64,000 nt of DNA from Cordia subcordata (Eukaryota > Streptophyta > Magnoliopsida > Boraginales > Cordiaceae). A model generated the notes under the pieces. The model saw only the letters and a list, made by a program, of their open reading frames with translations, was not told where the DNA came from and ran no database searches. Of this stretch, positions 53,001-63,654 are shown in pieces (the stretch's first letter is position 1; each line of letters begins with the position of its first letter). The stretch covers positions 31,972,501-32,036,500 of the forward strand of contig JAPTOF010000003.1 of assembly GCA_028554755.1 (NCBI GenBank), given 5' to 3'. The translations under genes were made by a program, and so were the position numbers.

Positions 53001-56000
53001 ATGGTAGCCGGAAAATCTTAAAACTTCTTCATGAGGGACACTTATATTCTACTCAGATCTTATTATTAGCTCAATCAGACCACGAAAGACTGCCATTCAC
53101 CTTCTGTATGAGGTTTCAGTTGACATATTCTGAGTCATAATTGGCAGATACATTTGTTTGCAACCTCCATGGCTGCACAGTGAATATGATCATCTCATTG
53201 ACCTTTCCTTAATAATTAGCCCCATTTACAGAAGATGAATCTGACCAAAATCTTGAAAATTATAAAAGAACTCAAAGTAAATTGTAATAGCACATCCCCT
53301 GGTTGCATCTCCTTTGCACCATATCACTCTTCCTCTGAACATAAAAACTAATATATATAAATTAAGCAAAAGTCAGCTTGTTTACTTGAGACAAGAAAAC
53401 CCTTCCACAAAACCTTCTGCAAAGTAGAAATGCCCTTAATCTGCATTAGGGGGGGGGGGGGGGGAGGAGGTAGAAAGGCTCTTTCTAGTTAGTACCCTAC
53501 CAATAAATACTCGTTGGGGAAGATAAAGGGCAAGTAAATACTGAAAACAAGCAATGGAATATAATGTATAAACATGTTCTACTCCCTTCATAAAGTAATA
53601 ACTGCAGGTCACATCTGTACACACATTCACCAGGACACAGATTGATGATCATTTTATAAGGAGAACCAAATTATTTACTATTCAATTGAGCACAAGATGA
53701 AGGAAGGCTCATTTGTGCATCCACAAACAATGATATCAGGTGCTTGCCCCTACCCTCAGAGAAAATAAAAATGAGTGACACAAGAATTGTCTCATAATCG
53801 CTTCAACTTTCTTGTCTGAGCTACAGCAAAATGCATGAAGAAGGAAATGTGTTAACAGAAGTCCTTTTGGTTTTTCAAATGTGTTAACAGAAGTCCTTTT
53901 GGTTTTTCTTGTTTTCTTGAAATCAAAGCAAAAAGTGGGTAATGGTGGGTATTATTGGGGTTGTTTGTGAAATTAAAATAAGCAACAGAGGGAGGGGTCA
54001 TTATTTCTGCAATTACGCGCTCATTTGACAATGATCAACGTTTATGTGTTAATATTTCTCCACATGAGAATTCATCGAGCAGCTGAGACAGAGTATGAAC
54101 TCAAACCTCCTCTCTCCATACTTCTCTGTCATCTTCTTGATACGGCATTGTCATGGGACACTCCTTTCTTTTCTTTGCATCAAGAGATTCTATCTCTGGC
54201 TCCAAGAGGTGTGAATTGATTCCACGTCCTGAAAGATCCCTCCCTTACAGAGGGATCGTCAAAGGAAAGCTCAATTAAAATAAGAAGATTAGGTGTCAAA
54301 AGAAATACAAAAGAAAAATAAGAAACTAAAGGAACTACCAGAATGGCAACAGAGACCACCTGAGGGAGCCAAGAGTGAAGCTTCTTGGGTCAAATTTCCA
54401 TTTGATGTCTCTATGGAAAAGGAAGAGTTATGATAATAATTCGTGATTGAATGTGTTCCCTGACAAAAGCATTAGCAAAGAAAAATGAAAGCCAAAGTAT
54501 TAAACACAAAAAAAAAGTCAATAAAAAGAGAAGCATAGAAGAGGAAGCAACACACGATTATGTTCATCTAAAGCCGAGAAGTTGAAGTGATAAATGCCAA
54601 GTCTGGACTTGTGTCCTGAATCTTGGAGCAAATTGATGTAATCACTTGAACACCAACAATAGAGATCAAGATGTCACTTTCAGATAAATTTGTTCCATAA
54701 ATGATCCAACCCTTTATGGTTCATCTCAAAGTTCATGTCGCTATTGTGAGGAGGACCATTAGAATATATACAAATAAACAAGTATCAACTCTGTAAAGGT
54801 TTATTCATCCCATAAACTAATTGCACATTGCTTTCTCCTTTTAGCAATGGGCCGGTGCCAGTGGATTCTCATTAATTCAAAGGAAACATACAACTAAGAA
54901 TTACTTAGTTGACCAACATCCCCTGGACTTTAAACAATGTTCCTTTAGACTAGTACTAGTTAAAAGATATCAAGATTCAAATTTCAGTAACGTGGTACTT
55001 ACTGCTGGGATAGCTACAATTTTACTGGCGGAAACAGAAAGACCAGTGATTCCCCAACTTTCATGTTGATTGCCTGATGCCATAACCTTACAGGGGCCAA
55101 GATATTCACGTAATCCTGCTTGAAATAGCAGGAAAGCATCTTCTTGTATCTTAGCAACTCCATATCTCAATGAACAAGACTTGGAAGGAAATCTTTTAAC
55201 TGAATCTGAGTGAATCACCTACAAGATAAAACAAAATCAACTGGAAAACAGTATGCCACTTCGCACAAGAACATGCATCTTCGTAGATTGTTAAAAAGAC
55301 CAATCCCCAGTTTGAAACTAAATGTCTAACATTTTAAATTGGGTCATTCAAAATATTGTATATCTCCCTAGATGAAATACTTGGCCTTTTATATGATCAT
55401 TCTTCATTAATGCTTTATCTTGCAGGGCCTACTCATTCGGTAAAAGTACAAAACGTATATCAAACTCCTTTACTCTAGGACCACTCCATATATTGTTTAG
55501 ATCTCTTACTAAAGAGTCATGGCCACTCAAACTAAAAGATTAATTTCGAAGAGAGTAGCAGTGAGGAGAGATGTGATATACATGCATGCTAGTGCTCATA
55601 GATATATTTGTGTATATCCGTGCATGTGGGCGAGCTACTCATATACCAAAGATAATACAATAAGCAACCTTGAATGCAGCAGCATGTAGGGTAAGTGTAT
55701 GTGCAATGCGCTTATTCTGTTCCAGGTCAGAATGCAGACGGTCACTAAGTTCTGCACAAAGTTCTTTAAGCCAGTTTTCAACCTGGAAAGAAAGCAGAAG
55801 CACCTAAAGTTATCAAATGTGGAACACGCTCAAAGGGCATCTAAAGAATAAAAGAAATGCAACGCGCAATGAGTAACATACAAAGAGATGAAAGAATTGC
55901 TTATTACATAAAAACCCTTATACATTCGCTTCAAGCCATTAAGGTGACAGCTACAGATAAAGGGAGGATTAAAAGCACAGAAGACAATTCTCATATATAA

Positions 56001-58596
56001 TAATCTTCTGATAAGAAAAATACTTACAGCAGCAATTGTTCTAAGAGCCCTAGGTCCAGGAAAGGTTTTCCCAGCACCATGGCTTTTAGGAAGGAGGCGA
56101 CCCTGGACCTCTTCCCCATCCATTCCCCTTGCTATATTCCACAACCAAGTACTATACAAAGCAAAGGATAGGAACTAAAATCAGTACAGTTAAGTACACA
56201 AGTGAAGGTATAAAATGTATGATGCCCAGGATCATACCCAGGATACTGATATAAAAAATCAACCCAACAATAATCTCCAACCTCCCACCCCCCCAACCCA
56301 AGACAAAGAAGAAGGAAAAAAAAAAAGGAGAGAGAAAAAAGTGCCAGTCACCCCCGGGAAGGAAAGCACAGTTTGTGTGAGACAAATAGAAAATATATAT
56401 AATTTTTAGAATTAATTGGTAATCCTTTGGGAAAGATTTAATTGCCTAGAAAAGTTTAGTCACTGATAAACTGAAAAGATAGTTAAACAAAAAGAAGATG
56501 ACGATGACAGTAAATGAACGACATATTGGGCCCAAATTTGACTACTGATAGAAGTAAGGAGCATTATATCTTTTGGTGGTTGAAGGGGAGGGAGAGGTGA
56601 TGGTGGCAACTTGATTTATTTAGTTTTAATGATTGAATGAATAACTTAGTGGACCAGAAGTTTAATTACAGATAAAAGTGATAAATGCTTTTTAGAGCAG
56701 GAAACCAGCGAATCAAGTACTAGATGAATAAACAAGTTACATCAGTATGTTACTAAAATTGTTCTTGGAATATGAGTAACAGAAACTTCCTACAGAGTGC
56801 AATGAGTAATATTTGTTCTGGTTAAGTTACTGAAGCCAAATGCTTTATTCCTTTGATACTTAGTTGCACAAGACCGGAGGACAATAAGTACTCTACACTA
56901 AGATTTGGAAAGGTAATGACCCAGTATTAGTGCCATAACATTCTTGTAGCTTTTCCTCTGAAAACTTTAATAAATCTCCAACAGTGTTCACATGACGTTC
57001 TGATTGTAAAGAAGTGCCAAGCTTTCCACCAACCTGTTTCCTGCAGGATCAACCATATTAGATGTACCAAATTTTAGTAGATGACACAAACATGAGATTG
57101 TCAAAACAGATAACAACAGTATATGAATGATGAATAAGTAGAAGTCTTGCTCAGCATGAGATATCCAAAAAATGCAGGAAGAAGAAAAGGAATAAGAAAA
57201 TAGGTTAGCATTTCAACAAAACAGCACTTTATATGACAGTTACAGTAGAATTTAGGAAACATTTATCAGGAAAGGCTTGCATTTTGTTTATAGGCAAAGG
57301 TTCAAGTAATTGTTTTACAGATGAGAAGGGAGCCACAGTTTGCTGGGCCGGTTTATTCATACCACTGGCCAGTTTTGCAAGCATCTACTCATGACATTTA
57401 GAAATAAACTCTATATAAGAAACAAATCAATTAAAGATATACAGGAAAGACAACGAGTGACAGCTATTCAGCACTATTTGTCACCTTATTGTGAGCTACA
57501 CCAGCAGAACAAGTGAATTCAGTCTGCTTCAATACTTGCATTCTAAGTTCAGAAACTATAATGGCTCCACAGGCCAATAACTTATCACGACAATCAGCAT
57601 CACTCCTTACGAGCCAATTCCTCACGCTCTCTCTAAAATTGCTGGCATCCTGAACCAAAGAGGCAAAGACCAATTTCCGCAGCAGCAGTATAAACAACAA
57701 GATTAGTGACCCTTAATGAAATAAAGACTTATATAAGATACCACTATCGCATTCCTGTACCCAAATGATTAATTTTCCCAACATAATCAAGAGAAAGAAA
57801 AGTGAAAAAAAATATAAAAATGAAAAGCATAATAACCTACCGCCTCAAGGCCCAGAACATGTGATTTAAGAGCCTCTTCATTAATTGCTTCCAAGCTTTC
57901 AGGTGGAGTGTCAGCCACCATTGTTTGTGCAGCTTCAGTGAGGTCAAGATATGCTTCGTCAATTGAAGCACGCTCACATCGACCTTTCCTTGCAAGAATA
58001 GACACCACCTGCAAATTTTTTAAAACGACATTAGATGACACTACAAATTTCCATGAAGCATAATAAAATATGGAATTTTGAAGGTCTTGACACCTCTGAA
58101 CCAGCATTTCGGTAGACAGTCAAATCAGCTTTACCACGGGCAACAGGGACCTGGACAAGCTGGATTTCTGGACAAGCTTGCTTAGCGTCATCACCACGCA
58201 TTGAACTGAAGAACACAGGGCTGACAGGAGCGGGCTATTCAGTAATCAGAGAGTAAAGCAGGAGAAGCAAGAAGGTAAAAAGGAAAGAAGAAAAGCAATC
58301 ATTGTTTGACCCCATAACTACGAGCCTCGTAACTGACCGCAATGAGGGCCCCTCCTTTCTAGTCATTGTACTGCACCACAGCAGTGGGCTGGCCTCTTAG
58401 ATGAGGCTGTTTGCGTTGTTCCACTTTCCACACAAATCGCAAAACAATAATTTAGCCCCAGAAAGAAGAAGATAAATTCATTTGTAGTATGCATCTATAG
58501 TTTCCAATTATGTTCATTCCTTTGTCCCCGCATAATCAGAACTGTAATTAGATAAGAGAAACACCCAATATTCCATTTGCCTAATTTTGGACGTCC

Positions 58597-58628
<32 letters not shown>

Positions 58629-58708
58629 AGACCTTGGACATAGAAACAATCCATGTCGATATGAGCAATGACCCTTGAGTCTGATGATTCAGGTCGCGCC
58701 ACCGGCAT
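50053..58708 (-). CDS. POLH: DNA polymerase eta (Y-family), disrupted in exon 2
   Basis: Sixteen exons: 58633-58708, about 58303-58423, 58094-58205, 57841-58008, 57485-57649, 57281-57384, 56921-57040, 56028-56151, 55669-55782, 55003-55218, 54339-54459, 54122-54228, 51731-51830, 51535-51650, 50379-50481 and 50053-50219. Repaired length would be about 677 codons. Translesion polymerase that bypasses UV dimers. Start [10 protein letters not shown]; catalytic [23 protein letters not shown] with the second metal-binding acids; [15 protein letters not shown]; little-finger region [20 protein letters not shown]-terminal ENLSILRFF (PIP-like) and ubiquitin-binding [19 protein letters not shown]. Exon 2 has an in-frame TAG (58359-58361) at codon 47, where a conserved Trp is expected, and the expected donor reads CA|AT. 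All other exons are open and in phase. Intron 6 uses a GC donor. It could be a recent pseudogene, an allele or an assembly error. Confidence 0.88.
51858..52204. mobile_element. hAT-like MITE in POLH intron 12
   Basis: Perfect 17-bp terminal inverted repeats, AGGCTCTGTTTGTTTGC and GCAAACAAACAGAGCCT, bound a 347-bp element rich in GGAAAATGTTTTCC-type inverted words. There is no coding capacity. The 8-bp flanks do not match clearly, so the hAT assignment rests on the terminal sequence style. It lies 28 bp upstream (in transcript order) of exon 13. Confidence 0.75.
52440..52612 (+). other. Second plastid ycf2-like insertion (NUPT) in POLH intron 12
   Basis: The plus strand reads GGGCTTTCCTATACCTATGA, then TCGGACCCAGAAATGATAG, then TCTTCCAATATTAATAGG, then AAAAAGATCTTTGAGAGTC. 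Translated pieces are [18 protein letters not shown] and KKIFES, again the ycf2 N-terminal region, extending a little further than the 49.0-kb copy. It has small deletions and sits antisense to the POLH transcript, inside an intron. Confidence 0.75.
53845..53908. repeat. Perfect 32-bp tandem duplication
   Basis: AAATGTGTTAACAGAAGTCC... (32 bp, ending GGTTTTTC) occurs twice head to tail inside POLH intron 12, with no mismatch seen. Such a perfect repeat suggests a recent slippage or repair event. Confidence 0.85.
58301..58361 (-). other. Lesions in POLH exon 2: in-frame TAG and lost splice donor
   Basis: On the minus strand the exon reads ...CAG TAC AAT GAC TAG AAA GGA GGG (stop at 58359-58361), where human and Arabidopsis POLH have a Trp before the Lys/Gln-Gly-Gly block. 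It ends GGG GTC AAA CA|ATGATTG, whereas exon 3 (T TCA ATG CGT) requires two bases of an Arg codon and a GT at 58301-58302. No other GT in the exon gives the right phase, and skipping exon 2 also shifts the frame. Confidence 0.8.
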
Positions 58709-58768
58709 CCTCTTCCTCTCTGCGTCTGCGTGTGGGTGCGCGTGCCTCTTCTTTTCCCGCTTGGTTGC

Positions 58769-59663
58769 GGATTTTTTTATTTTTTTGACCCAATTTTTAA
58801 TATTCTTTGCAAAAATGACCAGTTTTTGGATTGGTTTTAAAACATGACCCAATCTCATTCTGAGAACATGTCGAGCGCATTTCTAGAACGCAGTTACTTT
58901 TTTTTTAACATACCTTATTTTTTCATTATGTATTTATAGGACGGTATTACGCTTTTCCCTTATGCAGTTATTTATGATCTGTGAATATTTTTATTTCAGC
59001 ATTATGGACATTATTTCAAGTTGGAGGCCGGTGCATTCGAAACGAAATGGATCGCTAAAACCAAGGTGGACGACGAAGGTGTACAGCATGCGGTCAACAA
59101 GGCTACACTGCTCCAACTGGCCCAATAATCAAAATGTGTAACGTGTAGTTGTAATCTTATAATGTTGTTATGTAATGTGTATTAGTTGTAATCTTGAATG
59201 TTGTTATGTAATATATATTACTTGTAATCTAAGTAATCCTATTTAGTTGTAATCTTATTTTGTTTAATTAGTTCTAATTTTGTAATATTTTGTTCACAAT
59301 TACAACATAATGTTTACTTGAACAGAAAGAATTAAGTATATAATGTCCAATTGATAATGTAGTATCCATAATGATGAAATAAAAGCATCCACAGATTATA
59401 AATAATTGCATAAGGAAAAAGCGTAATCTCGTCCCATAAATACATAGTAAAAAAATAAGGTATGTTTTAAAAAAAAAGTATCTGCGTCCTGGGAACGCGG
59501 CCGCATTCTGGGAACGAGACCACGTTCCCAGAACCCGGGTCTTGTTCTAGGAATAGGCCCCACGCGTTTCCATAATGAGATTGGGTCATTTTTGAAAATC
59601 CATCCAAAAATATGTTATTTTTGCAAAGTATATTAAAAATTGGGTCAAAAAAATAAAAAACCC
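58769..59663. mobile_element. Non-autonomous Mutator-like element with 9-bp target duplication
   Basis: The 895-bp element is flanked by perfect copies of CTTGGTTGC (58760-58768 and 59664-59672). Its long terminal inverted repeats run over about 225-270 bp: left GGATTTTTTTATTTTTTTGA, right on the other strand GGGGTTTTTTATTTTTTTGA. Similarity continues through GACCCAATTTTTAAT, the AATGAGATTGGGTCAT mirror, and the AACATACCTTATTTTTT / AAAAAAATAAGGTATGTT pair. Nine-bp duplications and long TIRs are the Mutator/MULE hallmark. The interior holds a short coding-like tail (59001-59128). It inserted 60 bp upstream of the POLH ATG. Confidence 0.9.
59001..59128 (+). pseudogene. Captured C-terminal exon fragment inside the MULE
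   Basis: After an acceptor-like TTTTTATTTCAG, an open frame reads HYGHYFKLEAGAFETKW, then IAKTKVDDEGVQHAVNKA, then TLLQLAQ and a TAA stop. It looks like the last exon of a gene, out of context with the AT-rich element around it. I do not recognise the source; genes carried by MULEs, including plant-mobile-domain proteins, are candidates. Confidence 0.4.
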
Positions 59664-59780
59664 CTTGGTTGCTTGCAAATACGATTGTGTACTGGTATGT
59701 ATATCGTGAATAACAAGCATGTAATTAATTTTCTTATAAGTTATTAAGTATGTAATATTCTCGACAAAAAGGGTCATAAT

Positions 59781-60626
59781 TAGGGGTGAGATTTGGAATG
59801 AATAATCGGATAATCGAATAGTCGGATATCGGATTAGAAAATCAACTATCCGATTGGATAGTTTAAAAGTACCTATCCGATCGGATATAGGATGTTCGGA
59901 TAATGGATATTTTCGGATCCAGATAGTCAAATTTCGGATTTATTTAATAATCAAAACATATTTAATTTCTCATTTAATATTTTACTACTAAACAACATTA
60001 TAATTATATAAATTTAGTGCCACTCGAACTATAACAATATTAAATTGTATTGAAACGAAAAATTAACACATTTCACTAGATATGAAGTTTACCACAAACT
60101 ATAATTCACACTAATATGCCATACAAAATAATAGTAGATAATAACCAATATATATAAGTTTACCACTAGTATATATAAGTTTACTACAAATCATAATCCA
60201 CATAAATATGTCACACATACCATAGTTGATACTAAATACAAAATCTATCACAATCTATATTTTATAACAAGTCATCAAATATTTTTGTTATACCAAAAGT
60301 TAAATAAATAAAATATCCCAAATGCAGGACATAAAACTAAAATATTTAAAATAAAGTTAAAAGTCATAAATAATAAAATATTGAACCATCTTTAGACAAC
60401 GAAACCCTTAATATAAAATTAATATATTTCTATGTATTTTATTTTTCGAATATTTCTGATCGGATTTGGATAGTAAAAAAATTATCCGAATTCCTATTCG
60501 ATATCCGGTATTTTTATTGGATATCAGATTTGAATATATCCGTATCCGAATTTTTAATAATTTTCTATCCAATCGGGTTCGGATATGGATTTGGATTCGG
60601 ATACGGAACGGATATTTCCATCCCTA
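59781..60626. mobile_element. hAT-type non-autonomous element
   Basis: It begins TAGGGGTGAG and ends CATCCCTA, the typical hAT terminal pair, and is flanked by 8-bp direct repeats GTCATAAT (59773-59780) and GTCGTAAT (60627-60634), which differ by one base. Both subterminal regions are crowded with TCGGATA / TATCCGA words in many orientations, as expected for transposase-binding clusters. The 846-bp element has no transposase frame. Confidence 0.88.
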
Positions 60627-60634
60627 GTCGTAAT

Positions 60635-62153
60635 ATTAGAAATTAGTTAACAGTTAAATATGTTTATAGTCAATTTTACTAACAGTCAATGTTAATGGTT
60701 TAAATGTTGAACATATATTTATCATCAATTATCTCAGTGATTAAAAAGTTACTATTTGTGTTAGAACAATTTAGAAGTTGGAGATTTATTATAATCTTAG
60801 TAATATTTACTCAATGTGTATGAGTGAAGATTCGTGCATTTGTTATTGTTTAAAATATCTTAATTTAATTGAAAAAAATGCCAAGGTGGCATGATTTTAG
60901 CAAATCAAATAATGATCAATGGCATAAGAAAGCTTTTGGAGGAAAAAGAATCATTGTATGGACTTTGCTTTAGTATAGACGGGTTACATGCCCATGCAAA
61001 AGCACAGGTTTTTTTTTATTTTTTAGATATTGTTTTTAACTCGTAAAAATAATAATAATGAACAAGAAAGAAGGAAGATTGATAGTTGAATATGAATATA
61101 AACCAATATAGAACATACCATTGACTACAATAAGTTTGTGCCATACTCCTAATAGCAATGAATGAACCATTCACAAAATAAAATGATTTATTGGTATATA
61201 TCATTTCATTTCCTCCAGTAATTAAAATCTTTGTAAGATATGTTAAATCTTTTTTATATTATTATATTTTGGTATAAGTTCCTTTAAATAATTGATACTC
61301 ATTTCCTCAATTTTTTTTTTCTTAAGATTCAAGCAACAAAACTTGCATCTTTGTGTACTTTTATTATTTATAAAGAAAATTATGCAACTAGACATACTTT
61401 TGCTATCACCTAGATTAAACTATATGCAATTAATCATTTTTGGCTATTAGTGAAGTTCAGTTATATACGTGTAATTGTTAACCGTTATTATACTAATTAC
61501 ATAAACAAAAAAAAGAAAAATCTATATAAAATAAAGAAAAAGGTATCTCCTAAAATTAGTGCCACTCTGTATAATTTAGAGATTAGGCTTTAAGAAATAG
61601 ATTGTTTGGTTTGACCTCTTAAAGAAAAACATTTCTTAAAACACACACACATTTTTTTGTTATAAATTTTTTACTGCCGTTTAAGAAAAGGTAAAATGTT
61701 GAAAAAAGGGAAAAAAAAACTCCCATAAACTAGAACTTCGATCTTATGAAAAAAAATTACCTTTTAAAAAATAATTAAAAATGGTTATTCAAAAAGCCAA
61801 TTCATATGATTACCTAAAATCCTAATATTATCGTAACAAACAACGTCACAAAAATTTTTCATTATAATTAAATAAGTAGCTAAAAGTAGCATAATAAATA
61901 ATTAAACATAATGGCAGAAATATTGACTTTTTTCAATGCTATCACTTAATAAGCAAGTGTCGCTCCCAAAGGTAATCATCAAATTGTAAAAATAAAATAT
62001 TTGCAGCATATAACAATATTAATATGAGTAATATTCTTATATAATGAATAGTTATTTATTTATTTTATTAGTTAACTTTTAATATCTCATATAAAATAAT
62101 TAAACAAGTACTACTCATGTTTCAACCACGCGCACAACTCTTTGTTCAATTGT
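60635..62153. other. AT-rich intergenic, nothing recognised
   Basis: No exon, structured repeat or transposon end could be supported here. A-runs and T-runs are common. Confidence 0.5.
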
Positions 62154-62162
62154 AAAATGTCC

Positions 62163-62747
62163 CACAAATTCTACAAATAGTTCATATTATTTATAAAAAG
62201 TGTCAATTTGGTTCTTATTATTTTAAAAGTGAGTTATTTAATTTTTAATATATTAAAAAAAGTCACTTTAGTCCCTATTATTTCTAACGTAACCAATTTA
62301 GTTCCTAACGTTTGCAATAAGTGACTCAATTGATCCCCAATTTAGTCTTAAAAATGGTCATGTGACCTAATTATAGCCTTAAAAAGATGTGATGGTCATA
62401 CAATCAATTAATTAGAAATGACACTTTTTGCGAAGATTGACATTCTTTGCAAATATCTATTTTTCTCAAATTTCTAATTTAACAAATTATTCTTATTCAC
62501 ATAAATTATCTTGCATATACATATACTAGTGTTCATTGTCTTCCCATATAACACATGAGTATAATATACTAGTTAAGGACTAAACAGATTACTTTTCAAA
62601 TAATAAGGACTAAACAGATTACTTTTCAAATAATAAGGACCAAATTGACTGTTGTCGCAAACATTAAGAACCAAATAAATTATTTTTGAAATAATAAAAT
62701 TTAAATTAATATTTTTTGTAATATAGACTATTTATAGAATTTTTCCT
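62163..62747. mobile_element. TIR element with 9-bp target duplication upstream of the thioredoxin exon
   Basis: The flanks AAAATGTCC (62154-62162) and AAAATATCC (62748-62756) match at 8 of 9 positions. The ends pair imperfectly: ATTCTACAAATAGTTCATATTA on the left, ATTCTATAAATAGTCTATATTA from the right. The interior contains alternating AATTTAGTCC / GGACCAAAT words and a perfect 30-bp tandem repeat (62581-62640). The 9-bp duplication favours a MULE-derived MITE. It ends 117 bp before the thioredoxin-m-like ATG. Confidence 0.7.
62581..62640. repeat. Perfect 30-bp tandem repeat
   Basis: TAAACAGATTACTTTTCAAA plus TAATAAGGAC occurs twice in a row with no mismatch, and a third, diverged unit may precede or follow. 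It is internal to the TIR element. Confidence 0.9.
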
Positions 62748-62864
62748 AAAATATCCATAAAATTATCCACACACCATTCGCCCGGTAAAAAGCACGCACC
62801 TCTCTCCCCCCCCCCCCCCCCCCCTCCTTCCACTCTCTTATCTCTTCGTGTGAGTTTTTCCGAG

Positions 62865-63093
62865 ATGGCTGGTATGCTGGAAACCCTCACGATCCCACGC
62901 GCCTCCGTGCCGTTAGCTCCCGTCGCCGGCTCCCTCGTCTCCGGCTGCCGGGCATTCGCTGCTGTTATATTCTATGAATTTAGAGGATTTAAGATTGAGC
63001 CGGCTCGCTCAACGGCTTCGCTCGGGTCGGCTTCCAGACTTGGTCGCCGTGGCAGCCGAATCGTCTGCGAAGCTCAAAATACGGCCGTTGGAG
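62865..63093 (+). pseudogene. Orphan transit-peptide exon of m-type thioredoxin (TRXM4-like)
   Basis: The frame starts MAGMLETLTIPRAS at 62865 (ATG), runs through FYEFRGFKIEPARS and SRLGRRGSRIVCEAQNTAV, and can be spliced after GGA G at a GTTCTC donor (63094). This matches, from memory, the transit peptide and first exon of plant TRXM4 (FLEFRGL, then GRIACEAQ). The catalytic part (WCGPC) should follow in the next exons, but none is present before the next gene begins about 560 bp downstream on the same strand. It may be a truncated gene copy, or an exon now used by the downstream gene. A run of about 20 C residues (62804-62824) lies in its presumed 5' region. Confidence 0.6.
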
Positions 63094-63654
63094 GTTCTCT
63101 AATCTCATTTGTACAAAAACCTTACTTTCATATGCGTGGGTGCCTAAGTGTGTGTTTTCTCCATTTTGCTATTTAAGCTTATATTTTGATTCCATTTGTG
63201 TACACTCTGTGTGTTTCTTTTCTCCAACCCTTTTCTCTATTTAAGCTTAAATGTCTGTGTGTGTTTTGCGTTTTGCTATTAAGTTTATAGTCTGACCTGT
63301 GCTTTCATGATATTAGCTTAATTTTGATTTTATGAAAATTTTAGTTCAAACTAAGTTGTATTGATTAAAGTTCTGGTTTTTGCTTTTAAATAATTTAGCT
63401 TATAGTTGATTTTTGATTAATGCACGGAATATATATTTTAATTCCCTTTGCCAGGCCGTCGATCTCACTGAAACCATATTAATCCAACGCCGTACACACC
63501 ACATTTCTTAAAAGTAAAGGGAAAAGCTAAAAATTGAACCAATGTACGTTACAGAAAGATATGAACATTATTAACTAACCCTCGTGTCAATTGGTAAAGT
63601 AAAACAAATTAATGAAAAAAAAATAAGAGCTATAACATTACGAGAGACCTAAAA
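63094..63654. other. Gap between thioredoxin exon and RPL18, no Trx catalytic exon found
   Basis: T-rich, intron-like sequence. An acceptor-like TTTGCCAG at 63448-63455 is followed by a short frame (AVDLTETIL) that ends quickly at a stop and has no thioredoxin motif. Confidence 0.5.
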
